Of a DNA stretch of 22,824 bases, positions 15,415 through 21,868 are shown in pieces. The notes under the pieces are model-generated. The model had not been told where the DNA came from. It made no database searches and saw only the letters and a program-made list of their open reading frames with translations. The position numbers and the translations under genes are program-made. The stretch's first letter is position 1, and each line of letters starts with the position of its first letter. The stretch comes from Cycloclasticus sp. (GTDB lineage: Bacteria; Pseudomonadota; Gammaproteobacteria; Methylococcales; Cycloclasticaceae). The stretch covers positions 1 to 22,824 of the forward strand of contig JAGPVU010000153.1 of assembly GCA_018066825.1 (NCBI GenBank). Direction: 5' to 3'.

Positions 15415-15732
15415 ATGAAGCGACTATTAGCGAGTTTGTTAGGTTTAGGAATGATATTGTCTGTATCAGCATACGCCGAAGGTGATGTAAATGCCGGTAT
15501 GATAAAAGGCCAAACCTGTTTGGGCTGTCACGGTGTGGTTAATTATAATAATGTCTACCCTACTTATCACGTACCTAAACTGGGTGGTCAGCATGCAGCT
15601 TATTTGATTGCTGCAATGAAGTCATACAAAGATGGTTTACGTCAACATTCGACCATGCACGGTAATGTAGCGGACCTATCTGAACAAGATATGGCTGATT
15701 TAGCCGCTTATTTTGAACAAGACGGCAAATAA
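15415..15732 (+). CDS. Periplasmic class I cytochrome c (c553/c4-half type)
   Basis: A small soluble periplasmic mono-haem electron carrier. It has a signal peptide (1-21, cleavage likely after AYA), a haem-attachment site CLGCH at residues 35-39, the VPKLGGQHAAYL segment equivalent to the P-x-L-A-G-Q motif of c4/c553 proteins, and a probable axial Met81 (STMHGNV). The mature form is about 84 residues. It is followed after 31 bases by a paralogous cytochrome with which it shares an exact 31-base stretch. The pair may donate electrons to a terminal oxidase or accept them from a periplasmic dehydrogenase; the partner is not in the window. A GAGAG about 9 bases upstream of the ATG can act as ribosome-binding site. 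Confidence 0.9.
   Translation: MKRLLASLLGLGMILSVSAYAEGDVNAGMIKGQTCLGCHGVVNYNNVYPTYHVPKLGGQHAAYLIAAMKSYKDGLRQHSTMHGNVADLSEQDMADLAAYFEQDGK
15685..15715 (+). repeat. 31-base exact repeat, copy 1 (in first cytochrome gene)
   Basis: Identical to 16028-16058 base for base, including wobble positions, over the codons for QDMADLAAYF. Part of the paralogous cytochrome pair; see the finding. Confidence 0.9.
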
Positions 15733-15763
15733 TTGTTACGCATATAGTGAATTGAGGATAAAA

Positions 15764-16093
15764 ATGAAACAACTAATTAAAACGATAATGGCTTTTGGCT
15801 TTGTTATGGCCATGAGTACGGTTCACGCTGGTGCTAATATCGAGGCCGGTAAAGAAAAATCAACAGCCTGTGCGGCTTGTCATGGGGCTGAAGGCGTTAG
15901 CGCAAGTTCTATGTTTCCAACCATTGCTGGGCAACACGCTGATTATATCGTTCACGCATTAAAAGGCTATAAATCTGGCGCACGCAACAACCCTATTATG
16001 CAGGGTAGCGTAGCGGGTTTGAGTGAGCAAGATATGGCTGATTTAGCCGCTTATTTTGCGAGCCAAACGGGACTTAAAACCTTAAAGAGATAA
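15764..16093 (+). CDS. Periplasmic class I cytochrome c (c553/c4-half type), second copy
   Basis: Paralogue of the cytochrome immediately upstream. The start is ATG 15764, preceded by a GAGGA ribosome-binding site at 15754-15758; the frame can be read further upstream to 15713, but those residues lie before the signal peptide and inside the previous gene. The 109-residue protein has a signal peptide (1-22, ending VHA), CAACH at residues 36-40, PTIAGQHADYIVHALKGYK, a probable axial Met79 (NPIMQGSV) and the helix LSEQDMADLAAYF. The mature protein is about 87 residues. It probably forms a transcription unit with the first cytochrome, ended by the strong terminator at 16122. Confidence 0.92.
   Translation: MKQLIKTIMAFGFVMAMSTVHAGANIEAGKEKSTACAACHGAEGVSASSMFPTIAGQHADYIVHALKGYKSGARNNPIMQGSVAGLSEQDMADLAAYFASQTGLKTLKR
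16028..16058 (+). repeat. 31-base exact repeat, copy 2 (in second cytochrome gene)
   Basis: Exact copy of 15685-15715, encoding the same C-terminal helix of the cytochrome fold. Confidence 0.9.
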
Positions 16094-16121
16094 CGCGCTC
16101 GATTTATCATCGGGCTGATTG

Positions 16122-16150
16122 AAAAAACGCGCATTTTTTGCGCGTTTTTT
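16122..16150 (+). terminator. Strong intrinsic terminator after the cytochrome pair
   Basis: The stem AAAAAACGCGCA pairs with TGCGCGTTTTTT (16122-16133 with 16139-16150) around a TTTTT loop. The GC-rich core is followed by six T, and the A-tract on the left makes it usable in both directions. It lies 28 bases after the second cytochrome stop. Confidence 0.88.
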
Positions 16151-16173
16151 CGTTTTGGCTATAGGAGAAAAGA

Positions 16174-16551
16174 ATGGGAAAGGAAGAAGTGACGTTAAAA
16201 ATTAAAAAAAACGACAAAGGCCAACTGGTTGAAGAGTGTGAGTATCTAGCTGAGCTTATGCACGGTAAGCGGACGATATGGCACCCATCAGGGGTAAAGA
16301 TTTCAGTCACGGATTTTGTTGCTGGAGCAATGAATGGTCGGCATACGTCGTGGTATTTAGCGGGTAAAATCGCTTTGCAAGCTGACGTGGTCGACGGTCA
16401 GTACCATGGCGACTTCATTAGCTATTGGCCTAATGGGCAAATAAGAGAAGAGGGCCGCTTGCAGCAAGGTGAGCGTGTAGGTGTGTTCAAATCTTGGTCG
16501 GCTGAAGGTGTGCTGATAAATGATAAAAACCATGACCTTACAGAGACATAG
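16174..16551 (+). CDS. MORN/YwqK-type repeat protein, function unknown
   Basis: A 125-residue soluble protein built from about four degenerate MORN-like repeats of 22-23 residues. The recurring pattern is G-x-x-x-x-W-x-x-x-G, for example GKRTIWHPSGVK, GRHTSWYLAGKI, GDFISYWPNGQIREEG and GVFKSWSAEGVL. This resembles the proteins often labelled YwqK-family antitoxin, but no toxin gene adjoins it and there is no signal peptide, so an antitoxin role is not supported. A good ribosome-binding site (AGGAG) precedes the ATG by about 7 bases. It lies alone between the cytochrome terminator and the phaC promoter. A general protein- or membrane-binding scaffold is as likely as any specific function. Confidence 0.75.
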   Translation: MGKEEVTLKIKKNDKGQLVEECEYLAELMHGKRTIWHPSGVKISVTDFVAGAMNGRHTSWYLAGKIALQADVVDGQYHGDFISYWPNGQIREEGRLQQGERVGVFKSWSAEGVLINDKNHDLTET

Positions 16552-16567
16552 AATTAATGACTAACAC

Positions 16568-16597
16568 TTGTGGAAAATTATATCTTATGCCTATAAT
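16568..16597 (+). promoter_or_regulatory. Candidate sigma-70 promoter for phaC
   Basis: TTGTGG (16568-16573) and a consensus TATAAT (16592-16597) are 18 bases apart. Transcription would start near 16604, giving a leader of about 60 bases before phaC. The GAGG ribosome-binding site is at 16653-16656. Confidence 0.6.
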
Positions 16598-16663
16598 GCG
16601 GCAGTGCAATATTTTTATGTTTAATTTAAAACAATTGACGCAGTTAATCGATGAGGATAAAGG

Positions 16664-18385
16664 ATGAAGAATAAAACCCCGCAGGAGTTATTTGAAAAAA
16701 TGACCGCGCAAGGTCACGGAATGTTTAAGGATTTTTCAAAAAACGAATCGCAAGAAATGATGGCTCAGTTTGCTAATTCGTGGAACACGATTATGACCAG
16801 AGCGATGGAAAGTCCAGACGAATGGGTAAAAGCGGTCAGTGGTTTTTATCAAAACCAATTTGATATTTGGCTTAATATGTTCAACCCCAATAGTTCTTCC
16901 AGCGTTCAACCAGAACGAGGAGACCGTCGTTTTTCCGGGGCTGAGTGGGAAGAGAGCCCCGTGCATAATTATTTAAAACAATCATACCTTTTATCAAGTC
17001 GCTGGTTGACTGACTTGGTTAATGATTCGACCTTAGACGATGCCACCAAGAAAAAGTGTGATTTTTACACACGCCAGTTTATAGACGCGATGTCACCGTC
17101 TAATTTTGCCCTAACCAACCCAGAAGTGCTGAAAGAGACGATGGAAAGCAAGGGCCAAAATCTGGTCGCCGGTCTTGAAAACTTGATGCAGGATATGGAA
17201 AAAGGTCAAATGAGCATTACGGATGAGTCGGCGTTTACCTTGGGTGAAAACCTTGCTACGACTGAAGGTTCTGTCGTTTTTCAGAATAAATTAATTCAAT
17301 TAGTTCACTTTAAACCACTGACCGAGAAGGTGAATGAATGCCCCATTTTGATCGTGCCGCCATGTATTAATAAATATTACATTCTTGATTTATCTAAAGA
17401 CAATTCATACGTCCGCTACTGCCTAGAACAAGGCAATGATGTGTATATTATCTCTTGGAAAAATCCAGATGAATCATTGGGCGATGTCACTTGGGATGAA
17501 TACCTGTCTGACGGCACCATTCCGGCTATAGACGTGGTTAAAGCGATATCAGGTGCTAAGAAAATCAATGCTGTATCGTGGTGCATTGGAGGTACTATGT
17601 TGGCAACGACCATCGCGGTTTTAGCCGCTAAGCGTAAAAAACCGATTGCCAGTGCGACTTTTTTCACGACGTTATTAGATTTTTCAGACCCAGGCGAAAT
17701 AGGTGTCTTTATTGATGAATCTCAAGTCAAACAACACGAACATAAATTAGCCGAGGGCGGTGTAATGCCCGGTAAACAATTGGCAACAACCTTTGCTATG
17801 TTGCGGGCTAATGACCTGATTTGGAGTTATGTTGTAAATAATTACTTAAAGGGTAAAACGCCACCCCCATTCGATATTTTATATTGGAATGGTGACTCAA
17901 CAAATATGACAGCCGCTATGTACACCTGGTACCTGCGTAATATGTACTTAGAAAATAATTTAGCTAAACCAGGTGGCGTTAGTTTATGTGGCGTAAAAGT
18001 TGATTTAGGTAAAATTGATTGCCCAACGTATTTTTTGTCTGCAATCGAAGATCATATAGCACCGTGGAAAACCACTTTTATAGGAACAGAACTAGTGAAA
18101 GGTCCGGTCGACTTTGTTTTGACAGGAAGTGGGCACGTCGCTGGGGTGATTAACCCAGCCAATAAAAACAAACGTAGTTATTGGGTAGATGGTGAGTTAG
18201 GCCAAGGTAGTGAGCATTGGTTGCAGACGTCTAAAGAATTGCCCGGTAGTTGGTGGACTCATTGGGATGCGTGGTTAAAGAGTCAAGGTGGTAAATTAAT
18301 AGACGCGCCTACAACACTTGGTAATCAAGATTATCTGGAAATTGAGCCAGCACCGGGTTCATTTGTTATGGCTAAAGCTGTATAA
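16664..18385 (+). CDS. phaC: Class I polyhydroxyalkanoate synthase
   Basis: Polymerises (R)-3-hydroxyacyl-CoA, most often 3-hydroxybutyryl-CoA, into storage polyester at granule surfaces. The 573-residue length is in the class I range (Cupriavidus necator 589). The N-terminal PhaC domain covers roughly 60-240. The alpha/beta hydrolase core has the lipase-like box SWCIGG with nucleophile Cys307, Asp463 (IEDHIAPW) and His491 (GSGHVAGVINP); the 28-residue Asp-His spacing equals that of C. necator (Asp480, His508). NDVYIISWKNPDES and YWNGDSTNMTAAMYTWYLRNMY are further class I blocks. It has its own promoter and terminator and lies about 3.5 kb before a thiolase gene; no phaB, phaP or phaR is visible. 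Confidence 0.95.
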   Translation: MKNKTPQELFEKMTAQGHGMFKDFSKNESQEMMAQFANSWNTIMTRAMESPDEWVKAVSGFYQNQFDIWLNMFNPNSSSSVQPERGDRRFSGAEWEESPVHNYLKQSYLLSSRWLTDLVNDSTLDDATKKKCDFYTRQFIDAMSPSNFALTNPEVLKETMESKGQNLVAGLENLMQDMEKGQMSITDESAFTLGENLATTEGSVVFQNKLIQLVHFKPLTEKVNECPILIVPPCINKYYILDLSKDNSYVRYCLEQGNDVYIISWKNPDESLGDVTWDEYLSDGTIPAIDVVKAISGAKKINAVSWCIGGTMLATTIAVLAAKRKKPIASATFFTTLLDFSDPGEIGVFIDESQVKQHEHKLAEGGVMPGKQLATTFAMLRANDLIWSYVVNNYLKGKTPPPFDILYWNGDSTNMTAAMYTWYLRNMYLENNLAKPGGVSLCGVKVDLGKIDCPTYFLSAIEDHIAPWKTTFIGTELVKGPVDFVLTGSGHVAGVINPANKNKRSYWVDGELGQGSEHWLQTSKELPGSWWTHWDAWLKSQGGKLIDAPTTLGNQDYLEIEPAPGSFVMAKAV

Positions 18386-18423
18386 AGAAATATAAAAGCA
18401 CGAGCTTTAATGCAGTATTAAAA

Positions 18424-18451
18424 TTAAAGCGTTAAAATTAAAGCGTTAAAA
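18424..18451 (+). repeat. Two tandem copies of a 14-bp AT-rich unit
   Basis: The unit TTAAAGCGTTAAAA occurs twice head to tail (18424-18437 and 18438-18451), with a diverged partial copy just before (TATTAAAA). GCTTTAAT at 18404-18411 is the inverse complement of ATTAAAGC at 18423-18430. It lies in the phaC 3' region, before the terminator. Confidence 0.75.
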
Positions 18452-18461
18452 GAAAGACATT

Positions 18462-18491
18462 AAAGCCACTCACTCAGGGTGGCTTTTTTTT
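18462..18491 (+). terminator. Intrinsic terminator downstream of phaC
   Basis: The stem AAAGCCAC (18462-18469) pairs with GTGGCTTT (18479-18486) around a 9-base loop and is followed by a run of T to 18491. It closes the phaC unit 76 bases after its stop. Confidence 0.85.
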
Positions 18492-18507
18492 ATCAACTGG
18501 ATTAGTT

Positions 18508-18513
18508 TATAAT
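18508..18513 (+). promoter_or_regulatory. Candidate -10 element directly before the DUF1289 start codon
   Basis: A consensus TATAAT ends only four bases before the ATG at 18518, so transcription would begin at or next to the start codon. No clear -35 is present; the upstream bases belong to the phaC terminator T-run. Confidence 0.3.
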
Positions 18514-18517
18514 TTAT

Positions 18518-18733
18518 ATGAAATCGCCTTGCATACGAATGTGTACCTTAAACCAGCATGATATATGCTTGGGGTGTGGACGTTTGATAAATGAAATTAC
18601 CGGCTGGTCATCGAGTACAGCGGCTGAAAAAAACCTGATTTTGAAGCACAGCAATGAAAGAATTAACTTGCTTAATAAACAGCGCCCTGACTTAATCACT
18701 ACAAGAGAACGACTACAGAAAGAAACTAAATAA
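18518..18733 (+). CDS. DUF1289 family protein, four-cysteine
   Basis: A 71-residue protein of the DUF1289 family. Its conserved N-terminus starts at residue 3 with SPCIRMCTLN, followed by CLGCGRLINEITGWS. The four cysteines (5, 9, 17, 20) probably bind a metal ion, and the Trp30 turn is also conserved in the family. The C-terminal half is charged and helical. Because the family signature begins so close to the N-terminus, the start codon is well fixed even though there is no ribosome-binding site. Function unknown. It sits between the phaC terminator and the membrane protein/channel pair. Confidence 0.85.
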   Translation: MKSPCIRMCTLNQHDICLGCGRLINEITGWSSSTAAEKNLILKHSNERINLLNKQRPDLITTRERLQKETK

Positions 18734-18747
18734 ATAGTGTGGCACTA

Positions 18748-18775
18748 TTGTGTCAGCAAGACTAAAGGGTACACT
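18748..18775 (+). promoter_or_regulatory. Weak candidate promoter for the membrane protein/channel pair
   Basis: TTGTGT (18748-18753) and TACACT (18770-18775) are 16 bases apart, about 30 bases before the ATG at 18806. The match to consensus is partial. Read-through from the DUF1289 gene is an alternative. Confidence 0.28.
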
Positions 18776-18805
18776 AAACTCATTTAACAATAATAAGAGG
18801 GCACC

Positions 18806-19189
18806 ATGAACGCTGAAAAAGTAGTTTTTAGTTTTTTTATCGTTTTAGCATTAACCCTAAATTTTGGTTTTTTCTTAGGGGAATTAGACGATTTTACACA
18901 CCATAATATCTATGAACTTTTTGCAACTATTGTGGTTAACCTGATTGCAATGGGGCTGAAATTGGGTGATAGAACCCAAGTCGGAGCGGTCTTATTGTCT
19001 ACCAGTTTGGTCGCTAATCTTCAGCTAATAGCGGCTGCACTTGTTTGGGGTTATGTCAGCAATATTTCTGGGGATGGATTGAATGCAGATAATACTGCAA
19101 TTATCGTCTCGCTATCAGGCGGTGCTTTAGTTGCCAATGTTATTTCAGTGGTCATATTGGTATCTGAAACCCTGATGTCGCGCCGCTAG
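18806..19189 (+). CDS. Small four-helix membrane protein (DUF6394-like), upstream partner of RCK channel
   Basis: A 127-residue integral membrane protein with four predicted helices: about 5-25 (VVFSFFIVLALTLNFGFFLG), 34-53 (NIYELFATIVVNLIAMGLKL), 59-83 (VGAVLLSTSLVANLQLIAAAL) and 97-122 (IIVSLSGGALVANVISVVIL). It resembles what is catalogued as DUF6394, a family without known function. The two halves share an S-L-V/G-A-L-V-A-N pattern (STSLVANLQLI and GGALVANVISV). A GAGGG ribosome-binding site precedes the ATG. It is followed after 10 bases by the RCK channel gene, so the two are almost certainly one operon; an accessory subunit or folding partner of the channel is a reasonable inference, not shown by sequence. 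Confidence 0.75.
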   Translation: MNAEKVVFSFFIVLALTLNFGFFLGELDDFTHHNIYELFATIVVNLIAMGLKLGDRTQVGAVLLSTSLVANLQLIAAALVWGYVSNISGDGLNADNTAIIVSLSGGALVANVISVVILVSETLMSRR

Positions 19190-19199
19190 AGACGTAAAC

Positions 19200-20939
19200 A
19201 TGATAGACCCTAGGCTGGGCAGAGTATCGTTTATTATTTTGCGTAATATGCGCACCCCCTTGATTGCATTGATAGGTGTCTATGCGATTAGTATGCTCGG
19301 CATGGTGCTAATGCCTGGCTTGCCCGACAAAACGGGCGTACCGACCCACATGTCTTTCTTTCATGCTTTTTATTTTTTAGCGTATACCGCTACCACAACA
19401 GGATTTGGTGAGCTACCAACACCGTTTAGTAATGCGCAAAGACTGTGGGCGATCGTGTGTTTATACATCAGTGTGGTGACATGGATCTACGCAGTGGGAA
19501 AAATTATTTCACTGATTAAAAACCCACATTTACAATCGGCTTTTGCTGAAGAAACCTTTACTCAAGCGGTAAAGAAAAAATCATCAGAGTATTATTTAGT
19601 GTGCGGCTTCGGTGACACTGGCAGCCTTTTACTGCGTGGTTTAACTGATGCAGGTTTGTCAGCAGTAGTGATTGATGAAAATCAGGAGCGAATCCAGGCT
19701 TTAGATTTACGCGATTATAAAACCAAAGTATTGGGCTTGTGTGCCGATGCAACATTCCCACGTTACCTAATTGATGCGGGCATTGAGCGAGAAAAATGCA
19801 TTGGTGTTTTGATTTTGTCTAATGATGAAGACGCGAATTTAAAAGTTGCCGTATCGGCGCGAATTTTACGACCAGATATAAAGATCATTTGTCGTTCGAC
19901 ATCGGTCGAGAATGAAGCTGAAATTTTAGCGATTGGTGGGGATGTGCACGTTGTCGACCCATTTCGGGTATTTGCCAGTTATTTAAGCATGATGATTTAT
20001 AATCCGACGATTCAGATTTTAAATGAATGGATGTCTGGCGCACCAAACGCTGCACTTGACCGAAATATCTGTCCGTTAAGAGGGGGTAAATGGATTTTAT
20101 GCGGGCACGGACGAATGGGCCGTATTATGTATCAAAAGTTGATGGATAAAAACATCGATATTACGGTTGTTGAACCTACGTTGGAAAAAATAGAAGACAT
20201 TGCCGAGACTGCGATTCACGGACGGGCCAATCTAGAGAATTTAGAAAAAGCAGGCTTAAACGAGTGCGTTGGTATTATTGCCGGTACAGATAATGATACG
20301 TTTAACCTGAGTATGATCCATCAGGCCAACCGAAATAATCCGTCATTATTCTCGGTCGTACGGCAAAATAAACACGCTAATGAAGTGTTATTTAAAGCAG
20401 CGGATGTTGACTATATTATGCAACCGAGTTTGGTGATCGCTCGCATGGTGCTGTTTATGTTAACGGCTCCTTTACTCAAATCTTTCTTTAGCCATTTACG
20501 TTTAGTGTATGAGAATGACCCTTCATTGCTCGCGGACATTACCAATCGGTTCGCACTAGAAGTAGGAGGAGATCGCCCCACGGTAAAGACGTATACAATT
20601 AACCAGAAAAAAACCCCCGCGGTGTATCAAAAGCTATTTGAGCAAACCCCGGTTAGTCTTGCCGATAGCTATAGAGATCCAGCTGACCGGAAACAATTTC
20701 TAAAGGTCATTCCTTTAGTTCATCGGCGTGGTAGAACAATTAAGGTACTGCCGGCCAATGAACTTGAATTGATGGCCGAAGATGAAATCTTATTTTGTAT
20801 AAAGCCGAGTGATAAAGTGACGTTTGAAGCAAACCTAGCTAATGTACATACATTGGGGTATTTGCTTACTGGGGAGGAGCCTATCCGCAGTGGTTTCTTA
20901 AGGTGGCTTAAGGGTAACGAAGGTGCGTATAAAGCGTGA
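19200..20939 (+). CDS. Two-TM potassium channel with two RCK (TrkA-N) domains
   Basis: A ligand-gated potassium channel-type protein of 579 residues. Helix 1 is about 20-38, the pore loop and filter follow (YTATTTGFGELP, filter residues 66-71), and helix 2 is about 80-103. The filter TTGFGE differs from the usual TVGYGD. Two Rossmann RCK domains follow: the first with GFGDTG at 136-141 and a VVIDEN acidic end of strand 2, the second with GHGRMG at 302-307 and VVEP. A C-terminal region (about 445-579) resembles TrkA-C, including AEDEILFCIKPSD. Tandem RCK domains allow a gating ring from four chains rather than eight. Nucleotides or calcium may gate it. It could also conduct other monovalent cations given the filter. 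Its stop is two bases from the convergent hydrolase stop. Confidence 0.88.
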   Translation: MIDPRLGRVSFIILRNMRTPLIALIGVYAISMLGMVLMPGLPDKTGVPTHMSFFHAFYFLAYTATTTGFGELPTPFSNAQRLWAIVCLYISVVTWIYAVGKIISLIKNPHLQSAFAEETFTQAVKKKSSEYYLVCGFGDTGSLLLRGLTDAGLSAVVIDENQERIQALDLRDYKTKVLGLCADATFPRYLIDAGIEREKCIGVLILSNDEDANLKVAVSARILRPDIKIICRSTSVENEAEILAIGGDVHVVDPFRVFASYLSMMIYNPTIQILNEWMSGAPNAALDRNICPLRGGKWILCGHGRMGRIMYQKLMDKNIDITVVEPTLEKIEDIAETAIHGRANLENLEKAGLNECVGIIAGTDNDTFNLSMIHQANRNNPSLFSVVRQNKHANEVLFKAADVDYIMQPSLVIARMVLFMLTAPLLKSFFSHLRLVYENDPSLLADITNRFALEVGGDRPTVKTYTINQKKTPAVYQKLFEQTPVSLADSYRDPADRKQFLKVIPLVHRRGRTIKVLPANELELMAEDEILFCIKPSDKVTFEANLANVHTLGYLLTGEEPIRSGFLRWLKGNEGAYKA

Positions 20940-20941
20940 TT

Positions 20942-21784
20942 TTATTTACTAAGCCAACGATGAATGTAGTCGATATCGTTATCGTTCATGAGCGCTGGTG
21001 CGTGCCCGGTATTTGGGATAGTCAGTAACTCGGATTTAGGCCCAGTTTTTGTCATTTGTTGGGCTGTTTCGGCACTTAATAGGTCTGACTGTTCGCCATG
21101 AATGAGCAAGCATTGTTGTGTGATAGCGTGCCAAACTGGCCATAAGTCTACATCTTGAGTGGCATTGCTCGCATAAGGTAAAGCGATGCCTGGGTCATAA
21201 TGGAGTGTTATTTTACCGTTTGTTAACTTACGTTGACTGTAACGAGTTAAACGTTTCCATTGATCGTCTGTCAGCGCACCAAAACTCGCGTGAATCGTTC
21301 GTAAATACAATTCAAACTGCTCTTCATTATCAAACTCCACAGGTTGGCTAAGGTAGTCAGCAATACGGCTGAGTGCTGTTTTTGGGATAAAGGGCCCTAC
21401 ATCGTTAATAATAAGTTTATTGATAGGTGAGTTGTCCATTGATGCCAATAACATCCCTAAAATACCGCCCATTGAGGTACCTAACCAGTGGACTTTATTT
21501 TGGTTTGAATAAGCGACAACAATTAGGGCATCAACGATGTACTGTGCAAAGTCATAACTGCTTTTGTTTTGTAACCAATCGCTTTCACCGCGCCCCGGAA
21601 AGTCAAAAGACAGCACTCGATAGTGTTGAGACAGGCGTTTAGCGAGGTCGTCAAAATCGTGTTTTTGTCGCGTAAGACCGTGCGCACAGACCAAAACATT
21701 AGGGTTCTTTTTATCCCCCCATTGTTGGAAAGCAATTTTGTGCAACCCCGCAGAAGAGCAACTGGTCAGGTATTCTGTGTGCAT
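20942..21784 (-). CDS. Alpha/beta hydrolase
   Basis: A 280-residue cytoplasmic serine hydrolase of the alpha/beta fold. Seen directly: the oxyanion-side VCAHGLTRQKHDFDDLA, DFPGRGESDWL, the nucleophile elbow GTSMGG (Ser104), a probable acid Asp234 (GEQSDLL) and His261 (PNTGHAPALM). No signal peptide. The ribosome-binding site AGGAG lies 5 bases before the ATG. It sits between the RCK channel and the thiolase, divergent from the latter. Such proteins hydrolyse many esters, lactones and thioesters. The location between phaC and a thiolase makes a 3-hydroxyalkanoate ester or thioester a possible substrate, but nothing in the sequence shows it. Confidence 0.85.
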   Translation of the reverse strand: MHTEYLTSCSSAGLHKIAFQQWGDKKNPNVLVCAHGLTRQKHDFDDLAKRLSQHYRVLSFDFPGRGESDWLQNKSSYDFAQYIVDALIVVAYSNQNKVHWLGTSMGGILGMLLASMDNSPINKLIINDVGPFIPKTALSRIADYLSQPVEFDNEEQFELYLRTIHASFGALTDDQWKRLTRYSQRKLTNGKITLHYDPGIALPYASNATQDVDLWPVWHAITQQCLLIHGEQSDLLSAETAQQMTKTGPKSELLTIPNTGHAPALMNDNDIDYIHRWLSK

Positions 21785-21817
21785 GATTCTCCTAGTGATT
21801 TATTGTTGCGATGCAGC

Positions 21818-21823
21818 TATAAT
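21818..21823 (+). promoter_or_regulatory. Candidate -10 element for the thiolase gene
   Basis: A consensus TATAAT lies 45 bases before the ATG at 21869; the -35 region is poor (TGATTT around 21796). The gene has a good GGAG ribosome-binding site at 21859-21862. Confidence 0.35.
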
Positions 21824-21868
21824 TTGGGGGGTGTATCAGTAAGCATAACCCAAATAATGGAGATAAGC

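Noticed and set aside
18733..18749. Hairpin AATAGTG-TGG-CACTATT as a terminator after the DUF1289 gene
   Set aside because: The stem is only 7 bp with a 3-base loop and no T-run follows; it could be structural or chance.
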